Shown in pieces: positions 1 to 11,002 of a DNA stretch of 64,000 nucleotides (its first letter is position 1; every line of letters starts with the position of its first letter). The notes under the pieces were generated by a model. The model did no database searches, was not told the origin of the DNA, and saw only the letters and a program-made list of their open reading frames with translations. This DNA is from Nereocystis luetkeana (lineage: Eukaryota; Sar; Phaeophyceae; Laminariales; Laminariaceae): positions 12,643,938-12,707,937 of the forward strand of contig JARUPZ010000008.1 of the NCBI GenBank assembly GCA_031213475.1. Direction: 5' to 3'. The position numbers were made by a program, and so were the translations under genes.

Positions 1-897
1 CACCTGTGTCGCACTCCCCACAAAAAAAAAACTGATACTGCCAAAACTCCCGACAACAAAGACACTGGAACCACGTCTGCCACCGTTCTTTTTCCTGAGG
101 ACATTTCGTCTTTCTGCTCTATAGCTCCGAACGTTCCCATCGAGGCAAAATTTAGAAGGGCAGATATTAGCTCCTGGGTGCACTCCCGTGGGTGTGTCAA
201 AGCGACAGCACTTTCCGTGTCCTCCTTCGGGGCGGACCTAGTCACTGAAATTTGAAAATGTGGTTCCAGGCGCTTGAATTTTCGGCTTCTTGTACTGCTG
301 TAGCCACGTCTATTTTGTCTGCTGTAGTACGAGAAGAAGGAACCCAAAACCTGTACGAGTACGTCCTCACAATATGCTGCACACAATTGGGCTCGAGTGC
401 TCTCGCTTGCGCCAGTACTTTCTCTCCCGATGCCCACACCGACAACACGTAGTGCGCTCGCCTCGATATTGTAGACTGGCTGTGCTCTTGGAATGAGCAG
501 CTAGAGAACAACAGAGCATGTTTTCTACAGTTGTATCTTACCCCAAGTATGTACATCAGCAGCTCCTCTGCGTTCCTCCTGCTCGTTCTACAGCAGAAAA
601 AAATATACTCGGCTACGGTACGAGAAACCGAAAATTCAAGCGCCTGGAACCAGATTTCAAACTCCAGCGATAAGGTCCGCCTCGAAGGAGGATAGGGAAA
701 GCGCTGTCGCTTTGACACAATATCGGGAGTTCACCAAGGAGCTGATATCTGCCCTGCCGAATTTTGGCTCGATGGGAACGTTCGGAGCTAGAGTAGGAAA
801 ACGAAATGTCTTCAGGAAAAAGAACGGTGGCAGACGTGCTTCCAGTGTCTTTGTTGGCGGGAGTTTTTTCGTGTTTGGTGGGCAGTGCAACACAGGT
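1..897. repeat. ~0.9 kb imperfect inverted repeat (foldback)
   Basis: The sequence at 1-345 reappears in reverse complement at about 560-897, with roughly 200 bases of less matched loop between. Matching blocks include the motif at 262-281 with its complement near 624-645, and the run at 85-115 with its complement near 803-840. The left arm is cut by the window edge, so the element may be longer. Short open frames on both strands here are by-products of the symmetry. It could be the end of a foldback transposon or an inverted duplication; no transposase is seen. Confidence 0.75.
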
Positions 898-2221
898 GAG
901 TATTACATCTCACGTTGCGGTTCGGACGCATCCCCTATCCCCGAAGCTAGCAGCATGCCTCCTTATGCTGCTTCGTGCGGCCGATGCTGTCTTATAATCA
1001 AGTTGCCATTCTTTCCATACCATACCCAACGACACCCGGCAGACACACACCTGGGATCTGGGAATCAGAGAATGCGAAAAGGCGAGGCTGAAAAGATGAA
1101 TGCTTTGATATTAATAGCAAGATTCTACAAAGGGCCCGAACAAATGGCACGCACGCGCAACTTCGCCACCACATCACTTGCAGGGTAAAGTTTTTTTTAA
1201 TCAGCAAAACTGAAAATTGAAAATTGAAAAATGCAACATGAAAAATTGAAAATGAAAAAAATAGAATGAGTGAAAACTTGAGAAATTAGTGTAAACTGCT
1301 TATCTCAATAGCCCGTGGCTTTGACGTTTTTGAGACGAATTTCAGAGGGGAAGCTTGCCGTAAGCAAAAAACGAAAATATGAAACCACACGAAGCATCTG
1401 CTGTAGGTCCCAACTGGAAAGGCTGTAGTGTTTACGCGATTTTAATGCCAATTGAAAAAGGCGAGACACGTGATTTGTATTATATGCATCTCAAAACATA
1501 CAAAAATGGTGTCACTAAGACGGCATTGCAGGAGAAAAAAATGGAAGACAGAGAAACGAAGATAACAAAGAGATGAATAAAAAGAGAAACAAAAGAAAAA
1601 AAAAAGAAAAAAAAGCAAAAAGAAAAGAATAAAGGAAGACAACACAACATTGAAGAAAGACATCAAGCAAAAGCAAAGAAGCAAATTCTCTGATAAAAGG
1701 TTCTGATCGCAAAGAAACAACGAAGAGTGGAAGAAAGCATAAGCACGCCGCCCGAGGCGAGATGGACACACAACGAGGGCCGGAAGGCACCCCGAGAAAA
1801 CATTTTTTTGGGCAAGACAAAATATGCACAAACTCAAACAAACCCAAACACACCCAAATGAGCAGAAAACAAGGCCGACTGCAGCAGGACTCGATGCAGA
1901 AGCCCACATGGGTGCAGAATTCAGCTGTAAACATTGACATTGACGTTGCCACGCGGCCCGCCGCCTCCTTCTTTTGTTCTTGGGTGATAGCGGCGTCCAT
2001 ACCGCTCTGGTTGCGACCGTGGTGTACCTACCCTCAGTCCTCAGTAGCAGCAGCAGGAAAATAGATGTTGAAAAAAAAAACAACGGAGAGAGGGGAACAA
2101 GGTCACGAAAACAAACTCATGTTGCAAAACTGTAAGCCCAGACTACTCGTATTTAGTATAGAACACACCAAGCGGGGGGAGATCGGTGCCGCACGAGGGA
2201 GAAACCCCGTCGTTGCACGCA
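898..2221. other. Intergenic or intronic DNA, no gene recognised
   Basis: The tract is A-rich (1200-1290 and 1540-1700 are adenine-heavy on the plus strand). Open frames here, including a 213-codon minus-strand frame, translate to Phe/Leu/Ser-rich low-complexity runs that mirror the A/T tracts. I see no conserved motif. If the polyprenyl synthase has more 5' exons in the window they should be on the plus strand before 6546; I looked for the second DDxxD-type segment and found none. Confidence 0.5.
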
Positions 2222-2250
2222 CGAGAGAGCTAGAGAGAGCTAGAGAGAGC

Positions 2251-2284
<34 letters not shown>
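2222..2284. repeat. (GA)n microsatellite
   Basis: AGAGAGCT units grade into a pure GA run. Ser-Leu open frames on the minus strand are its shadow. Confidence 0.9.
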
Positions 2285-2286
<2 letters not shown>

Positions 2287-3135
2287 CTGATGATGAAGAA
2301 AGGGCCAGTTCTGACAGCCATCTAGCCAGCCTACAGTAGCTGCTGACTTTGGTTTTTGAACTACGATTCTGGCAGCTGATTGGTTGTCCAGAGTGGTCGT
2401 GAGTACCAGATATGCTTGTCCCAAGCAATGTTACCTTTTCTAGCATGCTCGTCCCAGGCCATGTTGTCTCTCGTAACCCTTGTACGACGGCCCCCACCGC
2501 CTTTGGGCTCCAACTACGTGATATTGTACGAAGTAAAATGTTTATTTTCGCAGTTCTTTATACCAGGTACCTGGTAAGTAAAAACCTTACTCCTCAATAC
2601 CTTTTTTCAAATGAAGCTCTCTTGAATCTTAGCCTCGCCCCCTGTCGCTCAATCTAAAAAAGAAATGTATCAACTCCACTCGCAAGAGCTCGGAACTTCT
2701 TTACGTTCACTCATGTCGCTTTTCTTCTATCGTCCTTCAAGTTTTTGAGTTGATGTACCGGTACAGAGTGCAGTATTTTCCGAAACATCTTGTCGAATGT
2801 ATGAACCCCACTCGCAAGAGGTCGGAAGTTCTTCACTTTTCACGTTATTTGCTTTTCTTTTTTGTCCTCCTTCAAGTATTTTATTTGATGTACCAGGACA
2901 GGATGCAGTAGTTACAAAGATTTTCGACCGTTTGTTGAAATTACAGCAGACAAAAAAAACGCCATGTATTGCTACCCTTGTCCTTACAGAAGAGTTTTTT
3001 TTTTTGTAACAGCAGTGAATATTATTAATATACGCGAGTACGAGTACCTTGAGAACGCTGAGCACAGGGTTGCGGCCGTTTTTCGGCGCCCGAATTTCCC
3101 GTAGGGGGAAGGTTAAGGTTACCAAGAATACCGAA

Positions 3136-3274
3136 TAAGGGGTATTCGGAAAGATCTGGTCGAGAACCTTCCGAAAATAGGATGTTCGACTTTATTAGCA
3201 CCCTTCACCGTTGTTGGAAAAACAAACGCTTGGAAACGATCATACCCCTGCCCAGACTCAACGCTCTTCAATCT
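3136..3274. repeat. Family F fragment (half copy)
   Basis: It matches the right half of the F elements at 48.2 and 51.5 kb: a TTCGGAA...GGTCGAGA block, then TTATTAGCACCCTTCACCG, then a GGAAACGATC end. The left half is missing. Confidence 0.5.
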
Positions 3275-3363
3275 TTACGGTATACCTGGCATACGATTCG
3301 TAGCAGAAATGGGCAGCGGGAGCGACGGGTTAAACTGACACTCGACGCGAACCTTAACCCTTT

Positions 3364-3480
3364 TATTACGGGGGGGCCTATTAAATAGGACCTACGGTAG
3401 ACACAACAACGTATACATTCCCCTATTTTTACTAGCAACGTTCGGTCCTATTTACTATGCCCCCCCCCCCCCCGAAATAG
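3364..3480. mobile_element. MITE-A copy 1
   Basis: MITE-A is a ~110-bp palindromic-ended element. Consensus ends are TATTACGGGGGACCATAG and its complement, and the inner arm carries TTAATAGGACC. The middle is A/T-rich with no coding capacity. Flanks fit a TA target duplication, as in Tc1/mariner-type MITEs. This copy has expanded its right terminal C-run to about 15 C. Confidence 0.8.
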
Positions 3481-4223
3481 TGCTGCACTGCTGTCCCATA
3501 AACTCGTGTCTGACTCTCAATCCTATCAATATCAACTTGTTCCCGAAACAAGAACGGCCGTGTCGGCCGTGAAGGGGTAAGCACGTGGAAGAGCGGTGAG
3601 CTTGAGGGAGTAATCCAGAAGTGGTGCACAGCAAAAATGTCAGGAGACAGCCCTTTCACCCCTTGACAGACGGCAACTTTGCCTCAACACGTCTGAGCCT
3701 GACACCAAACTATACTAGGTTTTAGTGTGGAACACTCGGCCCTATACCCTTGACAGCGCACGTTTCGCGTTGCTTCACATGTCTCCTGACATCTTTGGTG
3801 CGCAGCAGGGTGCATGTTTTTTTTTTTTTTTTTTTTTTTCCGGATGCCTTCTGTTTCGTTTTTTTTTGTTTGCGGCATGATTTTAGTCGAATAGAAATGG
3901 TTTTAACACAAAGTTCTTCTGCTCGCCACGAATCGGCCCAACATAACACCAATCTCCAGTGTCTATCCGATGATGGAGGATACTCGGGTTACCGACCGGG
4001 AGCTACAAGCCACCACGGAGTGAACAAAAAAATGCCCGAACCACTCCCATGACAAGTCAGGTCGATCTCAGTACTGCCGTAGTTTGAGGGCTACCCGTAA
4101 CGGGGTTTTGCGAAGAAACCCACGTTTGTTGAAATGAGACAGAGTCGCACCCAGAGTTAGGCCACCAGTCCTCAGCTCTGATTGAGCCGATCGAACCTTT
4201 TCTGAGCCATGCTCTCAGACTCG

Positions 4224-4560
4224 GGGCTAGCGTTGATCGTCCGGTGCCAATTGTTCTGGACCCGCACCAGTAGGCTGAAGCCTTAAGGAAATAGCGGAGT
4301 CTGTTGTCTGCGTCGAGATTTCTGCCCCATGGACGTTTTGGGTCTGTTTGAAGTTGTCCCAGAATTTTCGTACTAAAAAATGGCGAGCTACGCTTGAGAT
4401 ATCCAGCGAACGGAACCCACCCACGCCGCCAAGGATTTGCAGCCTAGAGGTGCATAGCTGGGTTCGAGTCAGTGCCCGATGCGAAGCCCGCGACAAGAGT
4501 CGTGAGCGGTACCCCAAGATCGACCTTGCTTGGTCGCTGATGGTGCTCTGTGGCAAGATG
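4224..4560 (-). pseudogene. LINE-like reverse transcriptase C-terminal remnant
   Basis: A 109-codon minus-strand frame carries LGGVGGFRSLDISSVARHF followed by LVRKFW. This resembles the segment after the RT fingers/palm of non-LTR retrotransposons, typically 'L..P...GG.G.rdl...n.a.l.k..W'. The upstream residues (PQSTISDQARSILGYRSRLL) would fit the preceding helical segment. No YxDD box, endonuclease or full frame is visible, so at best it is a short dead fragment. The identification rests on a weak pattern; an unrelated open frame remains possible. Confidence 0.3.
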
Positions 4561-6545
4561 TCTTATTCGGGTACCCACAGGATGCCTCGTACGATAGTCC
4601 GCTTAGCTTAGACGCCACGAGAGGGCGAAAACGGCCTGCGATCACCCTACTCCCAGCAAAAGCAAGCTAGCCAACGAGTAGGTGGTGCTTATCCTGGAGG
4701 AATTGCGAGCGCACCGCTTGCCCGTCAGTCGGTCTGGGTGCCTGGGTGCCTCACGCCCCGGCTCCACTTTTGACTATTTTTCTAATTTTTTCAGGGCTCC
4801 ACCGCAACAATTAAAGGTCCTTCTTATCGGAGAGTTTTTTTTCCAAATTTGCGACATTTTTTTCGCGCAATGTTTCAATCTTCCATATTTCGCTTTTTTT
4901 TACAAATATTGGAATGTTAACGAACTTGATATTTTTGGTTCTGGAGAATTCCACGAATAGTGACAGAACGCCTCCGTATATTGATACATATCTCCAATTA
5001 TTTCCAAACTTTGGAAATTATGGAAAAAACGCTCTCCGATATGAATGAACCTACACACACGGACAAATTCAGGCACAAGTCGTAAAATACGAGTACATGC
5101 ATACACTCGTATTCATATAGACGTGCGATCAGGTGCGATCTCATTTCTTTTCGAACAAGCGCACACGTACATACGCGGTGCAGGGAAACATGCGTAACGG
5201 TATCTGGGAGTTCCACACAGGAAATATGCGTGTTTCTGTGTGGAGTATTCCACATTCCACACGGGTTGTGACATGTTTCGTCCGCCACTTGACTTTCTTG
5301 CTTGCTTAGGGTCGATCTTAACGAGGATTTTTTTTTCACTATTTTCTCGAAATTTCGGTATTTTACCGAGGAATACCGAGATTTCGGGAGAACACCGAAA
5401 AACCTAAAAAAACACCGAAATTCTCGGGAAAATACTGAAAAAAACTTAAAACGCTCCTCGTTTAAGACGACCCTTATATTCCTTTCTATCCTTTTCTTGT
5501 GTTCTACGTGGATATTACCTCAGCACCCTGCGCGGGGCGTCTACATCATGACTAGCCCGTCTATGAACCGACTCAGGCTCGGCCCATCATGTCGGAGTGC
5601 TCCCGACGTACAAAGTATCTTACTCTTTGTAGAGTGTACAGCAGCACGCCGACAGAGAACACGTAGTCGTAGTTATAAAGTTGTATCGTGCTCGTGTTCA
5701 AACCTGTACAACGGCAGTCTCGTGTACTGGTGCGTACTCTTTGGTCTCCCTAACGTGCCTCCCATCGTTCTGAGGGTGTGGCCGTGCTGGCATAGCTGCA
5801 GTTGCCCCGATATACAGCTACATAGGTGTGTGCTCACCAGGCTGTGGGAACCGATCTTTGCTTTGCTCGAGACGTACCGAGCCATCTCACAAATCTTAGC
5901 GGAGTTATCACGTGGATTTTACATTTGTACGAACAGCAACAGAAAAAAGGACGAAAAAAAAATGGGCCTTCAGGTTCCCCTATGTACGCAACAGGATTGC
6001 TCGCCCCAAGCTTTATTTTTAACAATCCGCCGGAGGATAATCCGCCGGAGGGTTAAAAAAAAAAAAATGTATTCGTACGTACTTCGATTTACGCATAGAA
6101 TTATGTGATGTACCTGGCTGGTATTCCTGACCTTCTGACCTGAGCTGGTACGTACGTATGATATGTACTGCTGTACTGCTGTACTGGCATACTTCCCGGA
6201 ACGGCAAACAAATGAACGACTTACGTACGTGAGATTCCCTTGTGTGTTTTGTGCCTGGTACAGAGTACGTATTATAGAATATTTCTGCCAGGGATTCCGC
6301 GCAGCACGAAGGAAAGCTACTGCGAATATATGAATACATGAGATGAATAATCCCAGGTACCAGGTACCAGGGTATACACTACCTGGTATTAATAGATTAC
6401 CGGTTTATTGCTGCTGAGAGATGAAGGCCCTCTGACCTCTGACCTCTGACCTCTGATGTTTTTATCTCGCTGTGTTTTCGTGTTGTTGTTTTCGCTTTTC
6501 TGTTTTTTTTTTTTTTGTTTCATGGGTTTTTTCCCCCCGATCCAG
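4561..6545. other. No gene recognised; AT-rich then ordinary DNA
   Basis: 4780-5060 and 5330-5460 are A/T-rich, with short GAATACCGAG/ATTTCGG-type repeats near 5345-5440. CCAGGTAC words cluster at 6350-6390, and GACCTCT repeats occur at 6430-6455. A pyrimidine/T tract at 6490-6540 is the polypyrimidine tract of the exon that follows. A 268-codon plus-strand frame (5302-6108) has no family signature. Confidence 0.5.
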
Positions 6546-6634
6546 GCAAGGGCTTGCTACTGCGCCGGTCCTTCTCGCGGCGGAACAACAACCAGGGCTA
6601 ACGAAGCTCATCCAGAGAAAGTTCAAGGGGCCGG
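6546..6634 (+). CDS. Long-chain polyprenyl diphosphate synthase, penultimate exon
   Basis: This 89-nt exon encodes QGLATAPVLLAAEQQPGLTK followed by LIQRKFKGPG. That is the segment after the second Asp-rich motif of trans-polyprenyl diphosphate synthases ('lGlaTaPvLfA.ee.p.L..li.r.F..pgD'). The enzyme family condenses IPP onto an allylic diphosphate to make the side chain of ubiquinone or plastoquinone. The acceptor is a T/C tract ending CCAG at 6545 and the donor is GTGAGA at 6635. It enters in phase 2 and leaves with one base (G). That base joins GT of the exon at 22804 to make Gly, giving KFKGPG-DVDEAL across the junction, which is the expected family sequence. No exon with the DDxxD motifs was found upstream in the window. 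Whether it is mitochondrial or plastid cannot be told from the C-terminus. Confidence 0.85.
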
Positions 6635-6742
6635 GTGAGAGAGCTACCCTGGTATGCCTTCGTGTATCGTGTACTGCTACGTACCTTATACGTACCATAA
6701 TATATAACCCATGAGGTAATGTATATACCTTTGCAGTTTCAG

Positions 6743-6851
6743 TATTACGGGGGACCATAGTTAATAGGACCAATGGTATACATAAAAACCTATATATTTA
6801 TCCATTTTTACTAACAATATTTGGTCCTATTAACTATGGTCCCCCGTAATA
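6743..6851. mobile_element. MITE-A copy 2
   Basis: Nearly perfect terminal inverted repeats (about 28 bp), from TATTACGGGGG to CCCCCGTAATA. It is one of the best preserved copies. Confidence 0.92.
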
Positions 6852-6938
6852 GTAACAGGTACCTGGTATGAGATAAACAGGGGGGGGGGGGTTCACTGGT
6901 GACCAAGTACGTGCAACCTACGATTTTTTTGGTTTCAA

Positions 6939-7819
6939 GGCCGCTTCTTATGCAGTCGAAAACGAGGATTGAAACAGCAGGTTTCCGATCGGAGACAATA
7001 ATAATTCGCATTCTTATGCAGCTGGAAAAGCGCCTTTTCGATGCAAGATTTTTCGATTATGATTTCCAACTGGACCAGACAGTCGAAAAAACAGAGATTA
7101 TCGATCCAACTCGCCAGTCGGATTCATGCATCGGAAATCGGAAATGCTGAAAAGTCCAGCCGCGTACTCGTACGAGTATTACACACCCACACAACAACAC
7201 GACATAGTATGATACGACACAACCCCACACGACAACATCGGCGACGCTGGCTTGGCTGCTGTCACTTCTGCTGCTGCTCGGCGCGAGTCAGCGTGATACA
7301 TCCTTATCTATGCCCGTCAGCAGCACGTGACAGCACCCGATGGCCGCAGTGCGCGGTGTCGATGACTCTTTAATAGCTGCTGCGCTGGCTGTAGCTTTGG
7401 CGACTCTCGAAGAAATCCAGCGCCGCGATGGCCTCGAGGACGAGATTGGAGGAGAGCGCCCAGCGTGTGAAGCTCACACCACGCTGCTCGAGGAAGAAGC
7501 GAGACATCAGCGTGTGTGTGTGGTTGGGCGCAGCTGCTGGAAGATGAAGACCAACTCTCTGACCCCAGGAGCATTACGGCGAAGCAGTTTCGAACCGACT
7601 TCCGCCTGCCCTACGGACCCTTTTCTCTTGGCTATTTATAATCAATCTATCGAAAGTCACTCCCTTACATCAAACGTCTCCAGCAAAAACACAAGATGAA
7701 AACTGTATATTCGATCCGACGGACGATAAGAAGGGTAGCTATTCGCAATCCACTCGGAAGAATAACCGATCGGGAACTGGCTTTTTCAATCCTAGTTTCC
7801 GACTGCATAAGAAGTGGCC
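6939..7819 (+). mobile_element. Degraded PIF/Harbinger-like DNA transposon
   Basis: About 55-bp inverted repeats bound the element: GGCCGCTTCTTATGCAGTCG at the left end, and the complement of GGCCACTTCTTATGCAGTCG at the right. The match continues to about 6993 and 7765 (through GATTGAAA and GATCGG). Flanking trinucleotides are CAA and TAA, close to the 3-bp TAA/TTA duplications of the PIF/Harbinger superfamily. A transposase-like fragment lies between. The 881-bp length is too short for a full transposase plus the DNA-binding protein, so this is a deletion derivative. Confidence 0.55.
7340..7641 (+). pseudogene. Harbinger-like transposase N-terminal fragment, frameshifted
   Basis: The first frame from the ATG at 7340 reads MAAVRGVDDSLIAAALAVAL and then an acidic stretch to about 7525. 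After the GTGTGTGTGT run (7511-7521) the plausible coding frame shifts, giving AQLLEDEDQLSDPRSITAKQ and then FRTDFRLPYGPF before a stop at 7639. The FR.DFR.P..PF pattern is the start of the DDE nuclease region in PIF/Harbinger transposases ('f...fRm....F..ll'). The DDE catalytic part is absent. The inverted repeats that flank it support the reading. The antisense frame (7317-7574) is taken as a shadow. Confidence 0.45.
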
Positions 7820-7939
7820 TAAAGCTTTACTTCCCAAATTTCGACACACCCACCCCTTGAACTTCGCAGCTTCAGATTGTGTCTTCCTCATTGTATACGT
7901 ACTGTATACCCTGCATGAGACCATGTAAAACCTGTGTTA

Positions 7940-8035
7940 CGCACGATCGAAGTAGCGCACACAGCTTGCAAATATGAGTTTCGACCAAATCCTCGATCTC
8001 ACAGCTGCTGAATTGATTTTGTAAATATACCTGTA
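7940..8035 (+). repeat. Family E copy 1
   Basis: Family E is a ~100-bp interspersed sequence. It holds CGCACACAGCTTGCAAA, then GAGTTTCGACCAAATCCTCG, then ATCTCACAGCTGCTG, often followed by a TACCTGGTA word. It is unclassified and has no inverted ends. Other copies are at 15.7, 27.0, 46.0 and 54.9 kb. Confidence 0.7.
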
Positions 8036-8354
8036 GGTTGGGTTGGCGTCGGTTGGCAACGACACCGTAGAACGCTGCGCACTTGGTACATGAGCTACAG
8101 AGTAGACAGCCAAGGTACCGTTTACTTTTTCGTTGGCGGTCGGTCTCAGCTGGCGATCGAGTTACTGTAGATCATTCGTGCGGGGTGGAGCACTTCTACT
8201 CCACGCAAGGGGAATGCTCGTATCACGTGCCTGGTAGTGTTTATGGCAAGGCACCCACGATGTTGTTACATAGTACCCCCTTTGCTGTCTCTGGAAGAGG
8301 CCTCACCCGAAATTGAACCCGCCCATTGACGCTGTCATCTGTATGCAAGAAAGT

Positions 8355-8556
8355 CCGCATCACAAGCGGTGCTTGTAATAGTTGGATGAAGCTCACTCTT
8401 CATGCGACTCGCCGAACACCCTCACCGCTCACGGCGCTTCGCGCTTGGTGCAAGGAACGTCCACCTGATCGGCGAAAACCCGACGCGCTCCGTCCCGGCA
8501 TTGAAGGGATGCAAGGGTCTATGGTGATACGACTACGGCCATGAATGGGATCGACT
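8355..8556 (-). repeat. Family D copy 1
   Basis: Family D is ~200 bp. Its core reads ATGGCCGTAGTCGTAT, then ACCCTTGCATCCCT, CCGGGACGGAGC, TTGCACCAAGCGCGAAGC, and GGCGAGTCGCATGA. This copy is inverted relative to the tandem pair at 18.75-19.2 kb. The class is unknown. Confidence 0.75.
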
Positions 8557-9164
8557 ACAACGCCGGTTCCCCCCCCTCCCTGGGGTAATTCCCGAGCCGA
8601 TTTTATCCTCAGCGTAAGGATGGGCAGCATTCACAGTGAAAATGATGAAATAAAAAAAACTCGTCGAGATCCTGCTGCACAGACTGTTAGGGATGGAAAT
8701 GGATTCGTTTCAGAGGCAAAATTTTGTCCAGTCTGATCGACAAGTGGAAAAAAAAAAACAAAAACACGAAAACATTTTATTTTTTAAAAAATAGCCTGCT
8801 ACCCTCATTGCTTGGGTTTAGAAGACATTCACGGTTGCAGCAAGTGCTTGTTGCTCGACACAGGGGACGAATTGAATGATTGCGCTCGACAGACACACCC
8901 AATGAGTGGAGAAAGGCGGGATCGCTGGTTCTGATTTTTTTTCTGCAGATTTTTTTGTTTCGTCTATCCGACTGTTAATGTGCGGGAAAAGTTTGTTTCT
9001 TCAGGTTGTATTCGTACTTTCTCTCTAGGGAAAAAGCATCAATATTTATTTTTGACATAAATAATCCGTTACGTGCCATTCCCTGCGCTAGGACTTTGTG
9101 CACACAGCAATGCAACCCGCGCTTGGATCCGACGAGTAGCCGACAAGTAATTTTCTCCTAAAGT
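8557..9164. other. No gene recognised
   Basis: Ordinary mixed DNA with short A and T tracts at 8749-8790 and 8935-8960. No motif or repeat family was identified. Confidence 0.4.
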
Positions 9165-9450
9165 TGACCCTCTCGATTCATTTTTTTATGGGAAATTCGA
9201 GAAAAAACACCCCGAGATGAAAAAAGGAAAAAAACAGTGACGTCCAAGCAGTCTTTTGTTGTATCGGGCGAACGGTGCCAGACATGAACGTGCTCGCCGA
9301 CGGCGAGCGATTGCCATGACACCCGGCGAGCGATTGCCATCGGCGCAGCGAAGACCATCCGTGATGGGGCCTTGAGGCGGCGGGAATCGAATCGCCCCTG
9401 CCGTTCGGGAGAAACGATCGAGTAAAACTTATTCTACCGTGCGCCACTCT
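9165..9450 (-). mobile_element. Possible SINE with a different tRNA-like head
   Basis: Read on the minus strand from about 9450, it has GTGGCGCACGGTAGAA (an A-box-like D-arm) and then GGGGCGATTCGATTCCCGCC (B-box/T-arm-like) about 50 bases on. This is typical of a tRNA-derived head. A 16-bp direct repeat, GGCGAGCGATTGCCAT, lies in the body (about 9299-9340). There is one copy only, so the right boundary is a guess. Confidence 0.3.
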
Positions 9451-9451
9451 G

Positions 9452-9535
9452 TTCGGAAATACGGGGATGGTTCGAGCATAAATATGAGAACAATCGGTTC
9501 CTTACATTTGCGGACAGAGTGGTAGGCACGTACGA
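9452..9535 (-). repeat. Family G copy 1
   Basis: Family G is a ~75-bp imperfect hairpin. One arm holds AAGGACCGNTTGGTCTTCAT. The other holds GGTCCTTATATTT followed by CGGCCAGAGCGGTA. This copy is diverged. Confidence 0.5.
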
Positions 9536-10584
9536 GTACAGACAGCAGCACGATGCAGAACTTCAGGTGCGTTGTGAATGCAGCCTTGACCGCACGCAAG
9601 GCTCGACCCCAGCTGGAAGCACAGCAATAACTTGCTCGTGAGGTAGAGGTGGGGCGCGCTTCCACGGGGGTGCGGGCAGCGCTGTCGAAATCCCTTTATC
9701 GGCTATTTGTCTTGTAGCAACACGCAGCCAATTGTCGATGGCTGTCTGTGGGTATGTTCTTGTTGTTGTTTACCCACAGAAAAACCAACCAGGACCACAT
9801 AGGCTGAGACTTGATCTGTACAAGATATGTTCACAGGGGGGGGGGCAGCATTCTCGTGCTGTCGGCCGCCGATCCCAAGGGGCCACCAGAAGCGTGCGAT
9901 TCGCTCACGCTCGCGCGTCCGTGTCTACGCCCGCTGCTCTACGCTCTGAGCTTGGTGGTGCGCTGTCCAGCAGCAGGTTTTGTGCACAATTCTAGGCACA
10001 TTTTTTTTTTTTCCCAGCTCGTGGCTCAGCGTCGCGACGTCGACCCCCGCGCAGCTTTTTACTTTGTTTCTGAGAGGCAGCATCCTCGAATATTTTTTTT
10101 TGTTGGCAGAGCTTGTTCTCCCCTTCACAGATTGGTTGATTTCCTACTAAAAGTATTGTTTCCCGCATCTCGACCTTTCGACATTGTGTTTTTTTTTTTA
10201 TGTACTAAAACGAATCCATTCCCTGACCTAACTGTTGTATCGCTCCACGCTCGCACCCGCCCCTTTTTCCGAGAAAATCCGCCTCGAAGTTAATCTGAGG
10301 GGGTGTCGTATCGCTCTATTCAAGGTGTGATAGTGGTAAACCTTCCTAACAGACAGCAACCAAAAACATGCGAAGTGGCCGGCGCTGCTGTAGTTGTCCT
10401 CTTGTCAGTCGTATATAGTCCCTTTATACATAACTATGAATACGAAGCGGCCCTCAATATTTACGCCCAGAGAGGTAGACCATACCGCCTCATCATAGCT
10501 ACTTTTGATATATATCCTTCAAGGCCATGCTAGTTCCGTCGTTTTTCCTCGGGGACGCGGGGCACTCTGATATTCCCTCCTCCT
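9536..10584. other. No gene recognised
   Basis: The tract contains a G run at 9836-9844 and scattered T runs near 10000, 10098 and 10190. The 160-codon plus-strand frame here is Phe/Pro/Arg-rich, with no recognisable domain or splice context. Confidence 0.4.
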
Positions 10585-10588
10585 CCTC

Positions 10589-10630
<42 letters not shown>
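10585..10630. repeat. (CTG)n microsatellite
   Basis: About a dozen CTG units follow a CTCCTC tract. A poly-Ser minus-strand frame is its shadow. Confidence 0.9.
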
Positions 10631-10723
10631 ACCTCCTGAGAGCGTGGTGAGAAGGTCACACAAGCCATCCTCCCTCGGTGTGTCTCCACACCCAAACTAT
10701 TGAAATATAAGTATATCACACCG

Positions 10724-11002
10724 TATCACACTAGGGTGATAATATAAGTTAAGATAACACACGCCCTCGCGCGAACCTCGAAGCTGATTTTCTCGACAAT
10801 GGGGAAGGTGCAAACGACGAGCGATACAACAGTTTATGGAAGGATCTGGGCGACGTCTTTCTCACCTAAGCCAGCATTTTCGGTGCTTGTACCCCCCTGG
10901 GTTTCGAGAAACTCGGCTCCGATGTCCGTCGTAGCGGGCGTGTTATTTCATCACCCTAGTGTGATATGCGGGCGTGTTATTTTATCACGCTAGTGTGATA
11001 TG
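10724..11002. mobile_element. Family I MITE copy 1 with duplicated right terminus
   Basis: The left end is the palindrome TATCACACTAGGGTGATA, followed by ATAACACACGCCC. The right end at 10938-10966 is its inverted match (GGGCGTGTTATTTCATCACC, then CTAGTGTGATA). The right terminus is then repeated directly with a 34-bp period (10969-11000). The internal ~180 bp matches family I copy 2 at 16.3 kb. Confidence 0.65.

Noticed and set aside
242..718. 158-codon minus-strand frame inside the left-edge foldback
   Set aside because: Its two ends are mirror images of one another because of the inverted repeat; no domain is recognisable.
5302..6108. 268-codon plus-strand frame with AISQILAELSRG, faintly like a polyprenyl synthase helix
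   Set aside because: Flanking residues do not fit the family, no splice sites frame it, and the N-terminal part is A/T-rich filler. Treated as coincidence.
7317..7574. Minus-strand frame overlapping the Harbinger fragment
   Set aside because: The plus strand carries the transposase-like motif between inverted repeats; the minus frame is its antisense.
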